A stretch of DNA of 5,932 nt, from the NCBI GenBank assembly GCA_017430835.1, contig JAFRMD010000018.1:1-5932 (forward strand). The letters run 5' to 3'. The notes beneath the pieces were generated by a model. That model did no database searches. It worked only from the letters and a program-made list of their open reading frames with translations, and was not told the DNA's origin. The first letter of the stretch is position 1. Every line of letters begins with the position of its first letter. The stretch comes from Methanosphaera sp. GTDB taxonomy: Archaea; Methanobacteriota; Methanobacteria; Methanobacteriales; Methanobacteriaceae. A program made the position numbers and the translations under genes. Positions 1 through 4,299 of this stretch are shown here, piece by piece.

Positions 1-17
1 ATTCGCATTTGGCGAAT
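1..17. repeat. 6-bp inverted repeat at the window edge
   Basis: ATTCGC (1-6) is the exact reverse complement of GCGAAT (12-17), with a 5-base loop. The window begins here, so the stem may extend further left. It could be the terminator hairpin of an upstream gene. A second weak hairpin follows (CTAAAAA 32-38 with TTTTTAG 47-53). No function can be assigned. Confidence 0.3.
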
Positions 18-151
18 AACATATTATGCCCCTAAAAAAATATTTGTTTTTAGACAAGCTGTAAATCTTTTCTGTTCTATCATGAGAGAATAGTATGGTT
101 ATATTATATTATCAAATATTTTTTTGATATGATTTTTCATTGATGCAATAC

Positions 152-159
152 TTTATATA
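152..159 (+). promoter_or_regulatory. Archaeal TATA box (TTTATATA) upstream of the 37-aa ORF
   Basis: TTTATATA matches the archaeal TATA consensus and recurs exactly at 398, 4185 and 5829. The expected start of transcription, about 22-27 bases past the box centre, is near 178-183, at the left edge of the inverted repeat 181-206. The small ORF at 251 would then have a leader of about 70 bases. Confidence 0.55.
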
Positions 160-180
160 GTATGAATTCCAAATTAAATA

Positions 181-206
181 TTATACCCATAGGGGTATGG
201 GTATAA
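181..206. promoter_or_regulatory. Perfect 10-bp inverted repeat with GGGTAT units, operator-like
   Basis: TTATACCCAT (181-190) is the exact reverse complement of ATGGGTATAA (197-206) across a 6-base loop. A second, mutually exclusive pairing is ATACCC (183-188) with GGGTAT (193-198), because GGGTAT occurs twice in tandem (193-198 and 199-204). The G/C tracts stand out in AT-rich DNA. The repeat covers the start site predicted from the TATA box at 152-159, so it could be a repressor operator or a leader hairpin. The ATACCC...GGGTAT form resembles operators of the CsoR/CstR family of metal or sulfur sensors. That resemblance is inference, since no such regulator is in the window. Confidence 0.5.
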
Positions 207-250
207 GTAATTCTGCCAAAAAAAAATAAAAAAACAAAAAGGTAATCAAA

Positions 251-364
251 ATGCTTGAAACAATCATAAACATCGTAAATATAACAACTCCTATATTTAT
301 AATTGTTTTAACATTACATTACGGTAAAACATATAGTAATGGTAATTTAATATCTTATAAATAA
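251..364 (+). CDS. Small hydrophobic protein, 37 aa, unknown function
   Basis: This is a 37-codon ORF from ATG at 251 to TAA at 362-364. A good archaeal ribosome binding site, GGTAATC (241-247, one mismatch to GGTGATC), ends three bases before the ATG, and a TATA box plus inverted repeat lies upstream at 152-206. The protein is hydrophobic from about residue 5 to 23 (IINIVNITTPIFIIVLTL), which would suit one membrane segment, followed by a short polar tail (HYGKTYSNGNLISYK). I do not recognise it. It may be a genuine small membrane protein, a leader peptide, or the truncated front of a lost gene. The promoter, ribosome site and ORF arrangement is the main support. Confidence 0.4.
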   Translation: MLETIINIVNITTPIFIIVLTLHYGKTYSNGNLISYK

Positions 365-397
365 TAAAAAGTATATGAATTTAGGTATGCCAAAACC

Positions 398-405
398 TTT
401 ATATA
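398..405 (+). promoter_or_regulatory. Archaeal TATA box preceding the structured RNA at 427
   Basis: TTTATATA is preceded by CAAAACC (391-397), an A-rich stretch where a TFB recognition element would lie. The predicted start of transcription is about 424-429, which coincides with the first base of the 9-bp stem starting at 427. No ORF with a ribosome site follows on this strand before 985. Confidence 0.55.
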
Positions 406-426
406 TTCCAAAACACAACATAATAT

Positions 427-479
427 TGACTAAGAAATTTAGGTTATCCTAAAAAATAAGCCATATGAAATCTTAGTCA
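427..479 (+). ncRNA. Candidate small structured RNA with nested hairpins
   Basis: TGACTAAGA (427-435) pairs perfectly with TCTTAGTCA (471-479), a 9-bp outer stem. Inside it, TTTAGG (438-443) pairs with CCTAAA (448-453) around a TTAT loop, leaving a 17-base single-stranded stretch (454-470). The element begins where the TATA box at 398-405 would start transcription. It is not a tRNA, and I see no box C/D motifs. An A-rich, G-poor tract follows instead of a T-tract, so the 3' end is undefined. It could also be a terminator for leftward transcription from the minus-strand ORF at 493-582. Confidence 0.4.
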
Positions 480-492
480 CAACGAGTTAAAA

Positions 493-582
493 TTAAAAAA
501 AAAGACTATAAAAACATTCAAAAAAATTAAAAGAAAAAAAATAAACTATTAATTCCTCCATAACAGAAAAATAGTTTATCAT
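493..582 (-). CDS. Possible 29-aa hydrophobic peptide, minus strand
   Basis: On the minus strand, ATG (582-580) opens a 29-codon frame ending in TAA at 495-493. AGGTGAT (594-588), an exact match to the archaeal anti-Shine-Dalgarno complement, lies five bases before the ATG. That is the reason for listing so short an ORF. The peptide begins MINYFSVMEELIVYFF and is rich in Phe, Tyr and Ile, as any T-rich strand would be. Its start codon lies in the stem of a 10-bp inverted repeat (541-550 with 570-579), so the ribosome site could be occluded or exposed by folding. A weak TATA-like site lies near 664-657 on the same strand. No family is recognised and it may be chance. Confidence 0.25.
   Translation of the reverse strand: MINYFSVMEELIVYFFSFNFFECFYSLFF
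541..579. repeat. 10-bp inverted repeat overlapping the minus-strand ORF start
   Basis: ATAAACTATT (541-550) is the reverse complement of AATAGTTTAT (570-579) with a 19-base loop. The loop contains CCTCC, which is GGAGG on the minus strand. It could form a hairpin in the leader or early coding region of the minus-strand ORF at 493-582. Confidence 0.4.
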
Positions 583-898
583 CTCAAATCACCTATTACA
601 ACAAAAAACTTTTAATAAATGAATAAAAAGCCTAAAAACTCAACACTCCTAACACAAATATAAAAAAAAACATAATATAACTTAAAAACGACAAAGAAAA
701 TAATAAACAACTAAAAAAAGATTACAAAATAATTCATATTATTTTCTTTATCACAAAACTTATTTTTCTAATTTAAAACCAAATAATAGAACCACAACTA
801 GAAAAAGCTACTACTTTTCAAACACGAAAAAAACACATTTTATTATTTCATTAATTTAAAAAATAACTTATTAAACAGATAGTTTTAATAAATAATAA
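583..898. other. Intergenic A/T-rich tract, no gene supported
   Basis: The plus strand here is rich in A and C and very poor in G, unlike the coding strand of the genes in this window. Read on the minus strand, one frame gives short hydrophobic stretches broken by several stops, which could be a decayed membrane-protein gene or only the effect of T-richness. The one clear structure is the inverted repeat at 693-749. A weaker stem (TTATTAAA 868-875 with TTTAATAA 884-891) precedes the adhesin promoter. Confidence 0.5.
693..749. repeat. 13-bp perfect inverted repeat
   Basis: AAAGAAAATAATA (693-705) is the exact reverse complement of TATTATTTTCTTT (737-749), with a 31-base loop. Thirteen perfect pairs are notable, although the arms contain only one G or C each. 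It may be a hairpin in a long RNA, a relic of inverted duplication, or a bidirectional transcription stop because of the A/T tracts. Confidence 0.4.
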
Positions 899-906
899 TA
901 TATAAT
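899..906 (+). promoter_or_regulatory. Probable TATA box of the adhesin gene
   Basis: TATATAAT is the best TATA-like match upstream of the adhesin start at 985. It predicts a start of transcription near 925-930 and a leader of about 55-60 bases. It is a poorer match than the TTTATATA boxes elsewhere, and the surroundings are so AT-rich that the exact position is uncertain. Confidence 0.4.
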
Positions 907-933
907 AAATACTTATTTTAATAGATATTATCA

Positions 934-957
934 GTTAATCAGAATTACTGGATTAAC
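934..957 (+). promoter_or_regulatory. Leader hairpin before the adhesin ribosome site
   Basis: GTTAATC (934-940) pairs with GATTAAC (951-957) around a 10-base loop. The stem ends 12 bases before the Shine-Dalgarno sequence. It would lie in the leader of the adhesin mRNA, or serve as a DNA operator. Either role is inference. Confidence 0.4.
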
Positions 958-969
958 AATGTTAAATAA

Positions 970-974
970 GGGAG
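970..974 (+). promoter_or_regulatory. Ribosome binding site of the adhesin gene
   Basis: GGGAG (within AAGGGAGAT) lies 10 bases before the ATG at 985. It matches the purine-rich archaeal Shine-Dalgarno sequence and fixes the start of the adhesin gene. Confidence 0.65.
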
Positions 975-984
975 ATTGTTTTAA

Positions 985-2607
985 ATGATAAATAAAAATA
1001 TTAAAAAAATCTTCTTATTAGTTACATTAACCATTTTAATAATAGGATTAGTTAGTGCAACAGAAACCAGCAAAGCAAGTCCTACAAAAACAACCCAAAT
1101 GGTTAAAGAAACTCAAAAAGTAGCAGATACAACAGCTGCACGGAGTGTAACTAAAAAGAATAATCTGAAACAAAATAATATTTCACAATCTAAAAAATCA
1201 GGCGGATCTTCAACAAGTACAACTACAAGCAAAAAATACATTACAACAGTAACAACCTACTCTGATTTAGTAAAACAAGTAAATAATGCAAAAAAGACAA
1301 AGGGTGCAAGCTACACAATTAATCTTAAGAAAGGAACATATAAAGCCAATAGCAACATGACATGGGGAGACACTAAAGGTACCACTAAACTCGTAATCAA
1401 TGGAAATGGTGCATTATTAAATGGTCAAAGCAAATATCAATTTATTGACGTTTCATCAGATTATAATCTTGAGCTAAAAAACGTTAAACTAATGAAATTT
1501 ACCTCAACAGATGGTGGAGCAATAGAAAATAGAGGAACTCTAACCGTTAAAAATTCCAAAATAAGTTATAATAAGGCTTCAAATAATGGTGGAGCAATTT
1601 ATAATACTGGTGACGATTTAGTAATAACCAATTGTGAATTCAAAGGCAACAAAGCTGAAAATCATGGTGGAGCAATATATTTAGGTGAAGCAGAACATCT
1701 TAAAATATCCAAAAGTTCATTTATTAAAAATATTGCCGAAAACGATGGTGGAGCAATAAAAATTTATGGAACATACAATACAAACCTTGTAAATAACAAG
1801 TTTACAAGCAACAAAGCAAACTATGGAGGAGCAATTGATAACTCCCCACGTAGCGAATCATACACTTATCCATACAGTTATCAAAGACCTAGACTGGAAT
1901 CATATACAATCCCACCAACATACGGAATTATTGGTTATGACAGTGTATGGACTGGAACTATGTATACTTCTGTTCCTCGATGGGGATATAGTGGAGGAGG
2001 AACAGGTTATAGAACTGTTTATGATTATGTAACAGAAACACGTACCGGCTACCACTACTATGGTGAAAACACTACCATAACCAAAAACCTATTCACTAAA
2101 AACTATGCGAAAAAAACAGGTGGAGCAATATACACAACCCTTGACGGAACAAAAATAACCAAAAATAAGTTCTTATCCAACAAAGCCAATTCATCACAAG
2201 TATTTTACGCAGACGAATATGACACTACAATAAAAAACAATTACATATACTACAAATCAATAGATAAAGCTTCTAACGTCAACTTAACTAAAAACAATAA
2301 ACTAATTAATGAAAAAAATTATAAAAGCGTTCTAACCATGAAACTTAACGCCAAGAAAGTTAAAGTTGGTAAAACTATTCAAGTTAAGTTAACATTGAAA
2401 AATGGAAACAAAAAAGCTTTAAATAAACAAAAAGTACGTGTTACAGTTGGATCTGGAACCTATAGTTTTACAACAAATAAGAAAGGTATATCCACTAGAA
2501 AGATTAAGTTAACAAAAGCTGGAAAGTTTAATGTAGTTGCTTTATATGAAGGCAACGCATATCATGCTTTAGCTAAAAAGCAAACAAAGATAACTGTAAA
2601 AAAATAG
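985..2607 (+). CDS. Secreted adhesin-like protein with beta-helix repeats and C-terminal Ig-like domain
   Basis: This 540-residue protein starts with a typical signal peptide: a lysine-rich head (MINKNIKKI), a hydrophobic core at about 10-22 and a likely cleavage after VSA at 25. A Thr/Ser/Lys/Asn-rich linker follows to about 84. Residues 85-440 form a right-handed beta-helix (pectate-lyase-like) with coils marked by GGAI at 177, 202, 228, 255, 281 and 379. The first five are 25-27 residues apart. The sixth is delayed by an insertion (about 286-360) rich in Tyr, Gly, Ser and Arg and lacking lysine. Residues 447-540 form an Ig-like domain (KVKVGKTIQVKLTLKNG to the final TKITVKK). Such proteins in gut methanogens are called adhesin-like and are thought to mediate binding to host or bacterial surfaces. 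I see no pseudomurein-binding repeat or C-terminal membrane anchor, so attachment to the wall is unexplained. The membrane-anchored gene downstream may be co-transcribed. Confidence 0.9.
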   Translation: MINKNIKKIFLLVTLTILIIGLVSATETSKASPTKTTQMVKETQKVADTTAARSVTKKNNLKQNNISQSKKSGGSSTSTTTSKKYITTVTTYSDLVKQVNNAKKTKGASYTINLKKGTYKANSNMTWGDTKGTTKLVINGNGALLNGQSKYQFIDVSSDYNLELKNVKLMKFTSTDGGAIENRGTLTVKNSKISYNKASNNGGAIYNTGDDLVITNCEFKGNKAENHGGAIYLGEAEHLKISKSSFIKNIAENDGGAIKIYGTYNTNLVNNKFTSNKANYGGAIDNSPRSESYTYPYSYQRPRLESYTIPPTYGIIGYDSVWTGTMYTSVPRWGYSGGGTGYRTVYDYVTETRTGYHYYGENTTITKNLFTKNYAKKTGGAIYTTLDGTKITKNKFLSNKANSSQVFYADEYDTTIKNNYIYYKSIDKASNVNLTKNNKLINEKNYKSVLTMKLNAKKVKVGKTIQVKLTLKNGNKKALNKQKVRVTVGSGTYSFTTNKKGISTRKIKLTKAGKFNVVALYEGNAYHALAKKQTKITVKK

Positions 2608-2634
2608 AATAAACATACAAGAAAGTAATATGTG

Positions 2635-3206
2635 ATGAAAGTGGATAAGAAGAAAATAATTATCCTAATTGTTGCAATAATTATCATTGCAATTGCTGGT
2701 GGTTATTACTATATAAGTAATCAAGACACCATATTAAGAGGAACTACCAGCCAGGTAAGCCTTCCTAATGAATATAAATTAAATGAAAAGGCAATTGCAA
2801 GCAACGGTAAAACTGGAATGTACTTTATAGAGTATGGGGAGATAATAGCATAACAATGGATAATTTAAAAGCAATAAAAGAAAATGGTAACGCTTCAGGT
2901 TACGAAAATTACACTGAAAGTACTGCAAACGGTTATAAAATATATGAATATTCTGCAAAACAGGAAAATCTTAAAACATTAAAATATGGATCATCCACAA
3001 TGTGGACAGAATATCCTCCAATGAACTTAACAAGTCCTGGAGATAATTCAAGAATTACTTGTGACCATTACAGAAGTGTATACTATGTAAGTCCTAACGG
3101 GGCAACAATTAGTCAACTAATAATTTATGTACCAGATGCTGATACTGACTTAAATACTGCAGAAATAAATGACATAATAAACAGTATTAAACCAGTAGAA
3201 AAATAG
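2635..3206 (+). pseudogene. Membrane-anchored extracytoplasmic protein, split by a frameshift
   Basis: Two adjacent reading frames together make one protein of about 190 residues. The first, from ATG 2635 (an in-frame GTG lies just before it), has a lysine-rich start, a membrane helix at about 8-28 (IIILIVAIIIIAIAGGYYYI) and then an outside segment with SLPNEYKLNE. It runs off frame at TATGGGGAG (2833-2841) and stops at 2851-2853. The second frame is open from 2841 (DNSITMDNLKAIKENG) to TAG at 3204-3206. One added G in the GGGG run (2836-2839) would rejoin them as EYGGDNSIT. The ATG at 2856 is probably not a true start because it has no ribosome site and lies inside a continuous domain. The ending (EINDIINSIKP) resembles small PsbP/DUF1795-like extracellular domains common in Methanobrevibacter, but the function is unknown. 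The gene begins 27 bases after the adhesin stop, suggesting one transcript. A sequencing error or phase-variable state is possible. Confidence 0.7.
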
Positions 3207-3245
3207 AAATGATTTAAAAGTATTATACAAACTATTATTTATATT

Positions 3246-3293
3246 AATAAGAGGAAATAACAAATTACATCATTTCCCCTAGCTTATTTTTTT
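3246..3293 (+). terminator. Hairpin with T-tract ending the adhesin/membrane-protein transcript
   Basis: AATAAG (3246-3251) pairs with CTTATT (3283-3288), and inside it GGAAAT (3253-3258) pairs with ATTTCC (3272-3277), with a small asymmetric bulge. Seven Ts (3287-3293) overlap and extend the right arm. It lies 40 bases past the stop of the split gene and overlaps the 3' end of the minus-strand integrase remnant, so it probably separates convergent genes. Confidence 0.5.
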
Positions 3294-3594
3294 AAACTCA
3301 AATATTTTCTATGTGAATTTTTTACATCGTTTTGATTTACAATTGCGTATTGCATGGTGTATCTATTTGTACGTGACTCAATAGTTTTGAACTTGTTCTA
3401 TTGGCATTCCTTTATATATTGCTGCAGTAGCCATTATTATATAATGAGTATTATATGTATTATGATGGAATAAAATGATGAAATTATCTTTAGATAATAA
3501 TATTAGTTAAATAGATTAATATGTGATAACATTTTTGATTTATGTTGAATGCTGTCAAGATTACTATTAAAACAATTTTTTGATGAAGAGTATT
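3284..3594 (-). pseudogene. Decayed tyrosine recombinase (phage/plasmid-type integrase), C-terminal catalytic domain
   Basis: No long ORF remains, but three minus-strand frames together spell the end of a tyrosine recombinase. From 3434: MATAAIYKGMPIEQVQN, then after a 1-base loss (3382-3383) LLSHVQIDT, then after another 1-base loss (about 3358) TMQYAIVNQNDVKNSHRKYL, ending at TAA 3286-3284. This matches the family pattern AT..ldKGmPieqVQ.LLGHv.idTTm.YA, with the nucleophile Tyr in TMQYA at 3349-3347 and LGH changed to LSH. Further upstream, 3579-3535 reads KIVLIVILTAFNINQ, which fits the K.illLLyTGLRISE block without gaps but with Asn for the catalytic Arg. The spacing between the blocks is too short, so an internal part is lost. 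The HxxR Arg motif is also not recognisable. Such enzymes integrate mobile elements. This one is certainly inactive and marks a former element. The C-terminal block is secure and the upstream block is tentative. Confidence 0.72.
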
Positions 3595-3604
3595 AAATAA
3601 AATT

Positions 3605-3614
3605 GGGGGGGGGG
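3605..3614. repeat. Homopolymer run of ten Gs
   Basis: Ten consecutive Gs sit in DNA that otherwise has almost no G runs longer than four. Such tracts are prone to slippage during replication. On the minus strand it is a C10 tract six bases after an ATG (3620-3618) and just ahead of the integrase remnant. Confidence 0.85.
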
Positions 3615-3631
3615 AATCATTAATTTTCAAG

Positions 3632-3821
3632 ATATTATCAATGTTATCAATATTCGATTGATAATATGAACATTTTTATTGCATATATTTTTATTGTAAT
3701 ATGGTATAATATTTTATTAGTTTATTGATTTATATTTAATTTAATTAATGGTTATGTTAATTATTATTAATTAGTATATAAAGGACTTATTTAATTTTTT
3801 AGTTTATATTTTTTTTTCTTA
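3632..3821. repeat. 190-bp intergenic unit, copy 1 (Box A + diverged spacer + Box B)
   Basis: Copy 1 of a tandem duplication with an exact 190-base offset to copy 2. Box A covers 3632-3694: 52 bases (3643-3694) are identical to copy 2 and the first 11 have three transitions. It holds TTATCAAT half-sites at 3635-3642 and 3644-3651 and their inverse ATTGATAA at 3657-3664. ATATTATCAAT (3632-3642) and ATTGATAATAT (3657-3667) form a perfect 11-bp inverted repeat. Box B, 3757-3782, is 26 bases identical to copy 2 and contains a TATA box. The 62 bases between the boxes are aligned without gaps but barely similar. Confidence 0.85.
3775..3782 (-). promoter_or_regulatory. TATA box in Box B, copy 1, best read leftward
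   Basis: On the minus strand this reads TTTATATA, identical to the other TATA boxes in the window. It would start leftward transcription near 3750, through the diverged spacer and Box A towards the integrase remnant. The plus-strand reading (TATATAAA) is a poorer match and would meet a T-tract almost at once (3809-3818). Confidence 0.4.
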
Positions 3822-4011
3822 ATGTTGTCAACGTTATCAATATTCGATTGATAATATGAACATTTTTATTGCATATATTTTTATGGAATTTATGAATGAT
3901 ATTTTTAATACTTTTTCTTATTACTTTTATTTAATTATGAATAAACTTAATTATTATTAATTAGTATATAAATAACAAATATGTGCTATTATTAGTTTCA
4001 TTTTTCATTAA
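3822..4011. repeat. 190-bp intergenic unit, copy 2 (Box A + diverged spacer + Box B)
   Basis: Copy 2 directly abuts copy 1. Box A is 3822-3884 (identical part 3833-3884), with the inverted half-sites TTATCAAT (3834-3841) and ATTGATAA (3847-3854). The outer half-site has decayed to TTGTCAAC. Box B is 3947-3972. The bases after Box B (3973-4011) no longer resemble copy 1. A tandem duplication followed by selective keeping of the two boxes is the simplest reading. Confidence 0.85.
3965..3972 (-). promoter_or_regulatory. TATA box in Box B, copy 2, best read leftward
   Basis: This is TTTATATA on the minus strand, at the same place in the unit as the one at 3775-3782. Predicted leftward transcription would start near 3940, cross the 62-base spacer and enter Box A copy 2. 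Confidence 0.4.
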
Positions 4012-4020
4012 AGATTTATC

Positions 4021-4050
4021 ATATTATCAATTTTATCCTATTTTTTGATA
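4021..4050. repeat. Degenerate third copy of the Box A half-site array
   Basis: ATATTATCAAT (4021-4031) is identical to the first 11 bases of Box A copy 1. It is followed by TTATC (4033-4037) and TTGATA (4045-4050) in the same order, with two bases fewer between them. The rest of Box A is missing. It lies about 135 bases upstream of the TATA box of the DUF4062 gene. It may be a partial repeat or an operator related to the other two. Confidence 0.45.
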
Positions 4051-4184
4051 CAATCGATTTAAAATTTAATCCCAGATACAAATAGGTAATTGAACTGTTA
4101 AAATCAAAAATAAATAATTTAAATGGTTTTTAATAATTAATTATATTTTTTTATTTATTTTTTCCAGTTTAGACAATCATTAAG

Positions 4185-4192
4185 TTTATATA
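4185..4192 (+). promoter_or_regulatory. TATA box of the DUF4062 regulator gene
   Basis: TTTATATA predicts a start of transcription near 4211-4216 and a leader of about 85 bases containing the palindrome at 4262-4278. It is the best TATA match between the repeats and the gene. Confidence 0.55.
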
Positions 4193-4261
4193 CTTTATAA
4201 TACAATATTTAATTAGTTATTTATTTGATAGAAATATTATCATTGCAAGTGTAAATTAATC

Positions 4262-4278
4262 TTAAGATAATATCTTAA
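4262..4278. promoter_or_regulatory. 17-bp palindrome, operator-like, upstream of the DUF4062 gene
   Basis: TTAAGATA (4262-4269) and TATCTTAA (4271-4278) are perfect inverse arms around a single A. The palindrome ends 9 bases before the ribosome binding site. Its size and near-zero spacer suit a dimeric DNA-binding protein, and the gene product has a winged helix, so autoregulation is plausible. As RNA it would form a weak hairpin just before the ribosome site. Confidence 0.5.
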
Positions 4279-4287
4279 ATAGTATTA

Positions 4288-4292
4288 GAGGG
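4288..4292 (+). promoter_or_regulatory. Ribosome binding site deciding the DUF4062 gene start
   Basis: GAGGG lies seven bases before the ATG at 4300 but only one base before the upstream in-frame TTG at 4294. The ATG is therefore the likely start, and the protein begins MKYKIFVSS. Confidence 0.6.
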
Positions 4293-4299
4293 TTTGAGC

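Noticed and set aside
1823..2032. 69-residue plus-strand ORF inside the adhesin gene
   Set aside because: It lies in another frame of the adhesin insertion, has no ribosome site and is explained by the unusual composition of that segment.
2856..3206. Independent 116-residue gene starting at ATG 2856
   Set aside because: There is no ribosome site, it begins three bases after the preceding stop, and the coding signal continues upstream to 2841 in the same frame. It is better read as the second half of a frameshifted gene.
3666..3960. Short plus-strand ORFs in the two repeat units (3666-3728 and 3856-3960), both beginning MNIFIAYIF
   Set aside because: The shared start is simply the identical Box A. 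The frames then diverge and differ in length (20 and 34 residues), no ribosome site precedes either, and the 190-base period is not a multiple of three.
3632..4011. CRISPR array
   Set aside because: There are only two long repeats with unequal conserved blocks, no series of short regular repeats and no cas genes.
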